DNA from: Avisuccinivibrio sp964424565
GTDB taxonomy: Bacteria > Pseudomonadota > Gammaproteobacteria > Enterobacterales > Succinivibrionaceae
NCBI GenBank assembly: GCA_964424565.1
Contig: CAYRIZ010000058.1
Span: 1-12,393, forward strand
DNA: 12,393 nucleotides
Direction of reading: 5' to 3'
Shown here: piece by piece, positions 6,219-12,393 of the stretch
How the letters are laid out: every line of letters begins with the position of its first letter
How positions within the stretch are numbered: position 1 is the stretch's first letter
Position numbers and translations under genes: made by a program
The notes under the pieces: generated by a model
The model's input: the letters and a program-made list of their open reading frames with translations, nothing else
The model's database searches: none
Told to the model about the DNA's origin: nothing

Positions 6219-8108
6219 TTAATTTCTGCTGCAGGAAATTTTCAGCGAACACTGCAGCAGGCGGTCATAAATTTCATGATGGCTGCCGGCCCGGCGCAGC
6301 TTGTCGGCAAAGCCGGGCTCATTGAGCATCAGCGACAGGCGGCCCAGCAGCGTCAGATGCGAGCGGCTGTCATCGGGGCAGGCTATGAGAAAAACCAAAT
6401 CGCACTGCGTGCCGTCGGGACAGGTCAGCTCAGGCAGCGGCCGCGGCAGTACAGCCAGCGCCATGACCGGCCGCTGCACAAAATCCCCGCGGGCATGGGC
6501 TATGGCTATACCCTGGGCTATGGCACAGGAATACTCCCGGTGATGCTGCAGTACAGCCTGCAGCAGCTGCTGCGGTTCAGTAATGCAGTGCATCATGCCC
6601 ACCAGTCGGCACAATTCTCCTGCCACCTGCCTGAAGGGCCGGGGAGTGTTTAATTTGATGATGCAGCTTTGATCCAGGGCGTAGCGCACCAGCACCAGAT
6701 CTTCAGAAAGTTCGGCTGTGCCCCTGGTATCAGGCCGTCCCGCCTTTTCGCGCAGCAGCTCCAGGGTATTGAGCATGGTCCGGAAGAACACTCCGTGCAG
6801 GCGGTAGCTCTTGAGGTAAATGATCAATATGGCCAGAGCAGTTACCGCCGCCAGCAGCAGGGACAGGCGCATGCTCAGCTGCGGCACGGCCGTGGTCTTG
6901 TAGGGCAGGGGCAGATAGGCGGTAAAGGCGGCCGCCAGGCCGGAGATGAGATAAGCCGCCGCCAGTCCCAGTTTGGCGCTCATGGTCTGGGCGGAGAAGA
7001 GCAGGCCCTCGGCGCGGATGCCCAGTTTAAACTCGCCGTAATCCACACAGTCAGCCAGCATGACTGTGGTCATGACGCAGGAACAGGCCGCCCCGGCCGA
7101 GCTTAAGGCACAGGCGGCAGCCATCAGCAGCGTAAAGCTTTCGCCGCCCAAATGCAGCAGGCACAGCAGCAGGTAGCCTCCGGCCATGCCCAGGCAGGAG
7201 CAGATGAACAGCCGGCGACGGCCGGCGTACCTGATCAGGAGGGGCAGAGCCAGGATGCCGGCGGCCTGGGACAGGCCTGAGGTAATGATGATTAAATTGA
7301 AGATTTGCGCTGAAGCGCCGTGGGCGGAGGAGATTACCGTAAAGAGCACGGTATTGAACAAGCCTATGGCTATCTGCTGCAGCACGGTCAGGGAGATGAT
7401 CACCCACAATTCTTCATTTTTATACAGCAGGCGCAGGCATTTGTGCAGTTTAAGCGGCGGCAGACGGCGCAGCAGACTGCGATCCCTGACCTGCAGCAGC
7501 AGGATGAGTTCGGCTGTGACAAAGCCGCCGGCCGCCCAGGCCGCCAAACTCTGAAAATCAGGCTGTACCTGGGCTGCTGCGGACTGCTGCAGCATGCGGC
7601 TGCCGGCCCAGATAATCAGCTGGCCGCCTATGAGGGTGCCCAGCCTGGCGGCTGCGGCCATTTGCTCGCGCAGGCGCGGGGACACGCCAAAGCTGGGGAT
7701 CAGCGACCAGTAGGGTATATCCATCATGGTGTAGAACAAAGTCCAGAGGACATACACCGCAGCTGCATACCAGTGGTACTGCGTGCCCTTCAGCCCGGGA
7801 TCGTAAAACAGGGCCAGGGTCAGTGCGGCCGAGCCCAGAGTACCTACGGCTATCCAGGGTTTGAATTTGCCGCAGCGGGTGCGGGTGAAATCGGCGATCA
7901 GCCCCATCAGGGGATCGTTTAAGGCATCTATGATGCGCCCGGTGATGAATAAAGTGAGGATAAAGGTGGTGCTGCATCTGCCGTCCACAGCCAAAAAGAG
8001 CATGAAATAGGCAGTGATGAGCCAGTAGATCAAATCCTTGCCCAGACCCCCGATGAGGTAGGCCAGCTTTTCGCTCAGGCTCGGTGCAGCATATGGTCGG
8101 TCGGTCAT
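6219..8108 (-). CDS. GPH-family sugar:cation symporter fused to PTS EIIA domain
   Basis: This 629-residue fusion begins with about 12 membrane segments (residues 20-432) of the glycoside-pentoside-hexuronide family. GRIIDALNDPLMGLIADFT (57-75), with CGKFKPW at 79-85, is the family signature; D61, N64 and D65 correspond to the MelB cation-site D55, N58 and D59. A second signature, DYGEFKLGIRAEGLLFS (356-372), follows. After a basic linker (435-470), residues 476-620 form a fructose/Ntr-type EIIA domain. Its phosphorylation site is GIAIAHAR with H538, where most relatives have IPH; LVFLIACPDDSRSHLTLLGR (571-590) is the typical second half. The likely role is sugar uptake with sodium or protons, tuned by phosphorylation from HPr or a similar protein; the sugar is unknown. 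Streptococcal LacS has a comparable layout but a glucose-type EIIA. No Shine-Dalgarno stands directly before ATG 8108. Confidence 0.88.
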   Translation of the reverse strand: MTDRPYAAPSLSEKLAYLIGGLGKDLIYWLITAYFMLFLAVDGRCSTTFILTLFITGRIIDALNDPLMGLIADFTRTRCGKFKPWIAVGTLGSAALTLALFYDPGLKGTQYHWYAAAVYVLWTLFYTMMDIPYWSLIPSFGVSPRLREQMAAAARLGTLIGGQLIIWAGSRMLQQSAAAQVQPDFQSLAAWAAGGFVTAELILLLQVRDRSLLRRLPPLKLHKCLRLLYKNEELWVIISLTVLQQIAIGLFNTVLFTVISSAHGASAQIFNLIIITSGLSQAAGILALPLLIRYAGRRRLFICSCLGMAGGYLLLCLLHLGGESFTLLMAAACALSSAGAACSCVMTTVMLADCVDYGEFKLGIRAEGLLFSAQTMSAKLGLAAAYLISGLAAAFTAYLPLPYKTTAVPQLSMRLSLLLAAVTALAILIIYLKSYRLHGVFFRTMLNTLELLREKAGRPDTRGTAELSEDLVLVRYALDQSCIIKLNTPRPFRQVAGELCRLVGMMHCITEPQQLLQAVLQHHREYSCAIAQGIAIAHARGDFVQRPVMALAVLPRPLPELTCPDGTQCDLVFLIACPDDSRSHLTLLGRLSLMLNEPGFADKLRRAGSHHEIYDRLLQCSLKISCSRN

Positions 8109-8116
8109 GATGTCTG

Positions 8117-8151
8117 GGCGCCGACACTGCGGCGCCTGGTAAAAACTCCTT
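8117..8151 (-). promoter_or_regulatory. Hairpin between Shine-Dalgarno and start of the transporter
   Basis: On the minus strand AAGGAG (8151-8146) lies 37 bases ahead of ATG 8108, with no start codon at normal spacing. Between them is a perfect 7-bp GC-only stem, GGCGCCG/CGGCGCC (8136-8130 with 8123-8117, six-base loop). Folding it out shortens the gap to 17 bases. No T run follows, so it is not a normal terminator for glmS. It may control or lower translation of the transporter. Confidence 0.45.
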
Positions 8152-8173
8152 GAGGTTAATTCAGCATAGCACC

Positions 8174-8199
8174 AAATAAATAGATCGGATGATTTATTT
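8174..8199 (-). repeat. AT-only inverted repeat directly after glmS
   Basis: AAATAAAT and ATTTATTT form a perfect 8-bp inverted repeat with a 10-base loop, starting one base past the glmS stop. It could shield the 3' end of the glmS message or be a weak processing site. It is too AT-rich to be a convincing intrinsic terminator. Confidence 0.3.
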
Positions 8200-10032
8200 C
8201 TACTCCACTGTTACTGATTTGGCCAGATTGCGCGGCTGATCCACGTCAGTTCCGTTGATTACCGCCACATGATAGGCCAGCAGCTGCAGGGGTATGGTGA
8301 AGGTAATGGGGCTGATCAGCAGATCGTGATTGGCAATTTCTATAATAGTAGTCTGATCATTTCCCTGTATCTTGCTTTCCGCTGCCGCAAAGATATACAG
8401 CCTGCCGCCGCGGGCGCGTACTTCCTCAATATTGGACAGCAGTTTGGAGAGCAGATCATCATTGGGGGCTACCACCACCACAGGCATATGGGCATCGATC
8501 AGGGCTATGGGGCCGTGCTTGAGTTCGCCTGAGGCATAGCCTTCGGCATGAATATAGGACAGCTCCTTTAACTTCAGTGCGCCTTCCAGGGCTATGGGAT
8601 ACATCACGCCGCGGCCGAGGAAGAGCGTATGCTCCAGACCGGCAAAGGCCGGGGCCAGGGCGGCAATCTGCTGATCCTGCCTGAGCACTTCCCTGATTTC
8701 CGCCGGCGCCGCCTGCAGGGCACTGACAAAAGCCGCTCCTGCCGCCGCATCCATGCTGCCGCGGGCACGGCCCAAAGCCAAAGTCAGCATAAACAGGGCC
8801 AGCAGCTGTGTGGTAAAGGCCTTGGTGGAGGCCACGCCTATTTCCACGCCGGCGCGGGTGATGAAGATCAGATCGGACTGGCGCACCAGGGAGGAGCTGG
8901 CGGCATTGCATATGCATAAGGTGCTGCTGTAGCCCTGTGTTTTGGCCAGCGCCAGGGCAGCCAAGGTATCGGCTGTTTCCCCTGACTGCGAGAGGGTGAC
9001 GAACAGGCTGTGCTGCGGCACTATGGTGCGCTTGTAGCGGTATTCCGAGGCTATGGTGACATTGGTGGAAATGCCGGCGTACTGCTCCAAATAGTATTTG
9101 CCGGCCAGACCGGCATGATAGGAGGTGCCGCAGGCGGCAATTTCAATATGTTCTATGGAGGCCAGCAGATCCTGATCGGCATTCATAAAGGCCTCGGGAG
9201 TGATATTGTCTGCCGTCAGCCGGCCCAGCAGCGTGTTTTCCAGGGCTTCGGGCTGCTCAAAGATCTCCTTTTGCATAAAATGCTTGTAGGGACCCTTGCT
9301 GATGCCGCCGGAGCTGACTTCAATCTGCGTGACCGGGCGCTCCACCGGATTTCCTTCGGCATCGAAAATCTGTACGGCATTGCGGCGCAACACTGCAGTG
9401 TCTCCATCTTCCAGATAGATGAAGCGGGAGGTGACCAGCAGCAGGGCCAGCGGATCGGAGGCCGCAAAGTTCTCTCCCAGCCCCAGACCTATGACCAGGG
9501 GCGAGCCGCGGCGGGCCAGAATAAGCTGATCGGGATCGTGGTTGTCGATCAGGGCTATGGCAAAGGAGCCGCTGACCCGAGCGGTGGCGGCCCGCACGGC
9601 CTGATGCAGATCCAGTCCCTGCTGTTGCTGCAGGAAGGCAATCAGCTTGACCAGCACCTCGCTGTCGGTCTGGGAATAAAACTCCAGGCCGGCGTCAGAG
9701 AGCTCCTGCTTTAATTCCTTGTAGTTTTCTATGATGCCATTGTGCACCATGGCCAGGGAGCCGGCCGTGTGCGGATGGGCATTTTCCGGAGTGGGGCTGC
9801 CGTGGGTGGCCCAGCGGGTATGGGCAATGCCGGTCAGGCCGTTTACCGCGCTGTCCCTGATCTTTTCCTTCAGCACCTTGACCTTGCCTGTGGTCTTGAT
9901 GATCTTAAGGCTGCCGGGAGCGGTAAAGGCCACACCGGCGGAGTCATAGCCGCGGTATTCCAGAGCAGAGAGCCCGGTCAGCAGGATTTCCGCCACCGGA
10001 CGCTGCGCAATCGCGCCTACAATTCCACACAT
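8200..10032 (-). CDS. glmS: Glutamine-fructose-6-phosphate aminotransferase GlmS
   Basis: GlmS makes glucosamine-6-phosphate from fructose-6-phosphate and glutamine, the entry step to UDP-GlcNAc, peptidoglycan and LPS. The 610-residue protein is one residue longer than in E. coli. The N-terminal glutaminase domain starts MCGIVGA, so Cys2 becomes the catalytic N-terminal nucleophile once Met is removed. YRGYDSAG (26-33) and HTRWATHG (71-78) complete that site. The two SIS domains hold CGTSYHAG (301-308), SQSGET (348-353) and ASTKAFTTQL (401-410). The C-terminal end has SYIHAEGYASGELKHGPIAL and the closing NLAKSVTVE. ATG 10032 has AGGAGG nine bases upstream. It lies 53 bases after glmU, an order known from enterobacteria where small RNAs control glmS. 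No GlmZ-type pairing site or glmS ribozyme was recognised here. Confidence 0.98.
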   Translation of the reverse strand: MCGIVGAIAQRPVAEILLTGLSALEYRGYDSAGVAFTAPGSLKIIKTTGKVKVLKEKIRDSAVNGLTGIAHTRWATHGSPTPENAHPHTAGSLAMVHNGIIENYKELKQELSDAGLEFYSQTDSEVLVKLIAFLQQQQGLDLHQAVRAATARVSGSFAIALIDNHDPDQLILARRGSPLVIGLGLGENFAASDPLALLLVTSRFIYLEDGDTAVLRRNAVQIFDAEGNPVERPVTQIEVSSGGISKGPYKHFMQKEIFEQPEALENTLLGRLTADNITPEAFMNADQDLLASIEHIEIAACGTSYHAGLAGKYYLEQYAGISTNVTIASEYRYKRTIVPQHSLFVTLSQSGETADTLAALALAKTQGYSSTLCICNAASSSLVRQSDLIFITRAGVEIGVASTKAFTTQLLALFMLTLALGRARGSMDAAAGAAFVSALQAAPAEIREVLRQDQQIAALAPAFAGLEHTLFLGRGVMYPIALEGALKLKELSYIHAEGYASGELKHGPIALIDAHMPVVVVAPNDDLLSKLLSNIEEVRARGGRLYIFAAAESKIQGNDQTTIIEIANHDLLISPITFTIPLQLLAYHVAVINGTDVDQPRNLAKSVTVE

Positions 10033-10085
10033 ATTTCGTATCCTCCTGTATTGATTGACTGCTGTGCTCAGAGCTGCCCTGCGGC

Positions 10086-11474
10086 TTATTTCTTGTTCCG
10101 GCGCGGCCGCTGATAATTCTTGATCACCACAGCCGGACGTACCCGGGTCAGGACCAGGGAAGATTCAGGCACCCGGCGGGTGACGGTGGTGCCGGCGGCT
10201 ATGGTGGCGCCCTGTTCCACCGTTACCGGGGCTACCAGCTGCGAATCCGAGCCTACAAAGACATCATCGCCTATGACTGTCTGATGCTTGTTGGCACCGT
10301 CATAATTGCAGGTAATGGTGCCGGCGCCTATATTGACGTCCTTTCCTATCTCGGCATCCCCCAGATAGGACAGATGACCTGCTTTGGTTCCCTCTCCTAT
10401 GTGGGCTTTTTTCACTTCCACGAAATTGCCTATGTGCACCTCATCCTCCAGCACATTGCCCGGACGCAGGCGGGCAAAAGGCCCTATGGTGTTGTGCTTC
10501 TTCAGCTGTGACTGTTCCAGTATGCTGTAGGGGGAGATCACCGAATCATCGGCTATGGTGCAGTCCTTGATCACGCATCCGGCGCCTATGTGCACATTAT
10601 GGCCCAGCACGCAGTGCCCCTCGAACACGCAGTTGATGTCTATAAAGACATCATTGCCATGCTCCAGTGATCCACGCAGATCAAAACGGGCCGGATCGGC
10701 CAGGGTGACACCCTCGGTCAGCAGGCGGCGGGCCTGCTGCAGCTGATAGGTGCGCTCAGCCTCAGCCAGCTGCAGTTTGTTGTTCACGCCGCGCAGCAGG
10801 GCAAAGTCCGCACTGCAGCGGCTGATGACCTTAAAGCCGTCTCCGGCCAGCAGGCCGGTCAAATCGGTGAGGTAATACTCGCCCTGGGCATTGTTGCAGC
10901 CTATTTTGGGCAAATAGCTTTTGAGCAGTGAGCTTTTGACGGCTATGATGCCGGTGTTGATTTCTTTGATCAGTCTTTGTTCGGCGCTGCAGTCCTTTTC
11001 CTCCACTATGCCGCAGACGGCACCGGCTGCATTGCGCAGTATACGGCCGTAGCCTGTGGGATCGGGCAGGGAGCAGGTCAGCAGAGCCAGAGCCGCGTCC
11101 TGTTGCTGCAGATCGGCACACAGGGCGGCTACTTCAGCCGCCGGGGTCAGCGGGGTGTCGGCATAAAGCACTATGGTCACGCTGTCCTCGGAGAGGGCCG
11201 GCGCCGCCGCGGCCACGGCATCAGCTGTGCCCAGCTGCTGCTGCTGTTTGTGGCAGAGTATGCTGCCGTCCTGATTGAATTTGTCTGCCTCAGCTTCAAT
11301 CAAATCGCTGCGGTGCCCGCTGACTATGTGAATTTTTGCGGGCTTGAGGCTTTGCGCCGCGGCAATCACATGGCTGAGCATGCTGCGGCCGGCTACCTGA
11401 TGCAGCACCTTGGGCAGAGACGAATGCATGCGTTTGCCCAGACCGGCTGCCAAAATCACTATTTCTATAGGCAT
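10086..11474 (-). CDS. glmU: Bifunctional GlmU uridylyltransferase/acetyltransferase
   Basis: GlmU acetylates glucosamine-1-phosphate and joins the product to UMP, giving UDP-GlcNAc. The protein has 462 residues against 456 in E. coli. The N-terminal Rossmann domain carries LAAGLGKRMHSSLPKVLH (8-25), QLGTADAV (80-87) and YADTPL (104-109), where D106 is the Mg ligand. The C-terminal left-handed beta helix has hexapeptide repeats from about residue 260. KAGHLSYLGDAEIG (364-377) contains H367, matching the acetyltransferase base His363. NIGAGTITCNYDGAN (381-395) and GDDVFVGSDSQLVAPVTV (402-419) are almost identical to enterobacterial GlmU, in contrast to the neighbouring lgt. ATG 11474 directly follows the TAA of lgt, with GGAGA eight bases ahead inside lgt, so the two are translationally coupled. 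It acts in the cytoplasm, and the product feeds the envelope pathways served by its neighbours. Confidence 0.98.
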   Translation of the reverse strand: MPIEIVILAAGLGKRMHSSLPKVLHQVAGRSMLSHVIAAAQSLKPAKIHIVSGHRSDLIEAEADKFNQDGSILCHKQQQQLGTADAVAAAAPALSEDSVTIVLYADTPLTPAAEVAALCADLQQQDAALALLTCSLPDPTGYGRILRNAAGAVCGIVEEKDCSAEQRLIKEINTGIIAVKSSLLKSYLPKIGCNNAQGEYYLTDLTGLLAGDGFKVISRCSADFALLRGVNNKLQLAEAERTYQLQQARRLLTEGVTLADPARFDLRGSLEHGNDVFIDINCVFEGHCVLGHNVHIGAGCVIKDCTIADDSVISPYSILEQSQLKKHNTIGPFARLRPGNVLEDEVHIGNFVEVKKAHIGEGTKAGHLSYLGDAEIGKDVNIGAGTITCNYDGANKHQTVIGDDVFVGSDSQLVAPVTVEQGATIAAGTTVTRRVPESSLVLTRVRPAVVIKNYQRPRRNKK

Positions 11475-12266
11475 TTAAAACTTCTCCCATCTGCCCTTTT
11501 TTAACAGGTAAATTGCCAGGATCAAACCAAAGAGCATAAAAGGTACTGACAGCAACTGGCCCACGGTGAAGATGGTGTGCGTGGAATAATCGGCCTGCTC
11601 CACCTTGATGGGCTCGATGAAAAAGCGGGAAGCGTAGATCAGGAAGAACAGCAGGGCAAAGATCAGTCCCTGCGGCCTTCTTTTTACCGCAAAGTACATA
11701 AAACAGAGGATGATAAAGGTGATGAAGTAGGCGGCAGCCTCAAACAGCTGCGCCGGGTAACGCGCAAAATTCTCCCCCAGGCGCACAAACACCACTCCGA
11801 ATACACTGTCGGTGGGGATGCCGAGAATTTCTGAATTCATGAAATTGCCCAGGCGGATAAAGGTGCAGACCAGGGCTATGGGCACACAGACCATATCGGC
11901 AAAAGTCAAAAAGGTGTACTTGGGCTTGTAAATCTTAAAATACAGGAATACTGCCAGCAGTACGCCCACCGTGCCGCCGTGGCTGGCCAGGCCGCCTTTC
12001 CAGATTTTGAGAATTTCCAGGGGATGGCTTAAGTAGAAATCAGGCTCGTAAATCAGACAGTGACCGAGGCGGGCGCCTATTACCGTGCCGACAAAGATAA
12101 ACAGCAGCAACCGGTCCAGCTCGGTTGTATCAAAACCGCGCTTTTTGTACATGTACTGCATCATGTAATAGCCGATTACAAAACCGCCGGCAAACAGCAG
12201 GCCGTACCAGCGCAGTGAAACTGGTCCGACAGTCAGCAAAGTCGGATCGGCGTCCCAATAAAACAT
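11475..12266 (-). CDS. lgt: Prolipoprotein diacylglyceryl transferase Lgt
   Basis: Lgt moves diacylglycerol from phosphatidylglycerol to the lipobox cysteine of prolipoproteins in the inner membrane. The 263-residue protein has about seven membrane segments. Residues matching the essential E. coli ones are present: Y21 in WYG, H96 in ASHGG, R138 and E146 in FIRLGNFMNSE, R214 and E218 in SRFFIE. I prefer ATG 12266 (AAGAGG six bases upstream, family-like start MFYWDADPTLLTVGPVSLRWYG) to an in-frame ATG at 12311. Two things are odd. The stretch GARLGHCLIYEPDF, then HPLEILKIWKGGLASHGG, resembles the Bacteroidota form of Lgt more than the enterobacterial one, which has a longer loop after the NGE motif. 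Six hand-counted 60-base lines average about 48% GC, against 55-63% in two glmS lines. Both hint at acquisition by transfer. Confidence 0.95.
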   Translation of the reverse strand: MFYWDADPTLLTVGPVSLRWYGLLFAGGFVIGYYMMQYMYKKRGFDTTELDRLLLFIFVGTVIGARLGHCLIYEPDFYLSHPLEILKIWKGGLASHGGTVGVLLAVFLYFKIYKPKYTFLTFADMVCVPIALVCTFIRLGNFMNSEILGIPTDSVFGVVFVRLGENFARYPAQLFEAAAYFITFIILCFMYFAVKRRPQGLIFALLFFLIYASRFFIEPIKVEQADYSTHTIFTVGQLLSVPFMLFGLILAIYLLKKGRWEKF

Positions 12267-12310
12267 AAACTGCCTCTTAATACAGGAAGGGTGGAAAGCA
12301 AGCAGTCTCA

Positions 12311-12319
12311 ATTATGACA
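12311..12319 (-). promoter_or_regulatory. Candidate extended -10 promoter of the lgt operon
   Basis: On the minus strand TGTCATAAT has the extended -10 form TGN plus CATAAT, 5 of 6 matches. The position of a -35 box falls in a C-rich stretch (12339-12334) with no match. Transcription would start about 38 bases ahead of the lgt start. The right-hand repeat edge is 24 bases upstream of the -10. Confidence 0.35.
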
Positions 12320-12339
12320 TACCCCCGCGCAAAAGGGGG

Positions 12340-12393
12340 CAGGGTGATTGCACGAGATGTTACTTGACATCTTCTTGAGATTTTGTTGCTTCA
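12340..12393. repeat. Right terminal inverted repeat (probable IS end)
   Basis: Exact reverse complement of bases 1-54 with no mismatch. The unique DNA beside it contains a C5/G5 inverted repeat (12322-12339) that is not shared with the left end. Together with the left copy it brackets the whole window in inverted orientation, each copy having its putative coding end pointing inward. Confidence 0.85.
12360..12392 (-). CDS. Possible C-terminal end of a transposase (partial, mirror copy)
   Basis: The minus strand reads the same ten codons EATKSQEDVK plus TAA as bases 2-34. The identity follows from the repeat, so this is not independent support for a coding reading. If it is real, a second copy of the element lies beyond the right edge, in opposite orientation to the left one. 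Confidence 0.25.
   Translation of the reverse strand, partial: EATKSQEDVK

Noticed and set aside
6196..6252. Longer N-terminus for the ModA-like protein starting at 6252
   Set aside because: It would put 19 residues before a clear signal peptide and overlap the upstream gene; AAGGA marks ATG 6195.
7320..7922. 200-codon open frame on the plus strand opposite the transporter gene
   Set aside because: It lies wholly opposite a well-supported coding gene, is rich in Gln/Gly/Arg as antisense frames of Leu/Ala-rich genes are, and has no recognisable motif.
8117..8136. Hairpin as the intrinsic terminator of glmS
   Set aside because: On the glmS strand it is followed by CAGACATCATG with no T run, so it lacks the terminator signature.
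9010..9714. 234-codon open frame on the plus strand opposite glmS
   Set aside because: Shadow of the glmS reading frame; no motif, no Shine-Dalgarno, biased composition.
10033..10085. glmS ribozyme or GlmZ-type target in the glmU-glmS gap
   Set aside because: The gap is only 53 bases, too short for the ribozyme, and I see no sequence I can match to the small-RNA pairing site.
12267..12311. Longer N-terminus for Lgt starting at 12311
   Set aside because: The family start is MFYWDADPT-like at 12266, which also has its own AAGAGG.
1..12393. Whole window as a composite transposon between two IS copies
   Set aside because: The cargo is core housekeeping genes in ordinary operons; two flanking copies do not make the interval mobile cargo, and no accessory or resistance genes are present.

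Overview
The window looks like a complete contig from the chromosome of an anaerobic, gut- or rumen-type gammaproteobacterium; Succinivibrionaceae is my best guess, not proven. The reasons are an RsmJ-type 16S rRNA methyltransferase (largely a gammaproteobacterial protein), GlmU and GlmS that read like enterobacterial/Aeromonadales proteins, a menaquinone gene, and GC-rich coding sequence with many strong AAGGAGG-type ribosome binding sites. The first 54 bases are the exact reverse complement of the last 54, so the contig almost certainly stops inside two inverted copies of a dispersed repeat, most likely an insertion sequence.

Layout from left to right: repeat end; menA (+), menaquinone synthesis; a terminator; a MetE-like zinc methyltransferase (-); a 218-base divergent control region; a tight four-gene operon purE-tsaC-aroE-rsmJ (+) for purine synthesis, tRNA t6A formation, the shikimate pathway and rRNA methylation. 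Only 15 bases later it meets a leftward block that, in transcription order, runs lgt, glmU, glmS, a sugar:cation symporter fused to a PTS EIIA domain, and a ModA-like periplasmic binding protein. The block begins next to the right-hand repeat.

The leftward block begins as an envelope-building unit: Lgt adds the diacylglyceryl group to lipoproteins, GlmS makes glucosamine-6-P, and GlmU finishes UDP-GlcNAc for peptidoglycan and LPS. Its last two genes are the unusual part. One is a GPH-family (MelB-like) transporter carrying a C-terminal fructose/Ntr-type PTS EIIA domain with its active-site histidine. The other, 23 bases downstream, is an orphan ModA-like binding protein with an altered ligand site and a very acidic C-terminal tail. 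Nothing else in the window is an obvious defence system, phage, CRISPR or RNA gene. No gene-free stretch exceeds 300 bases.
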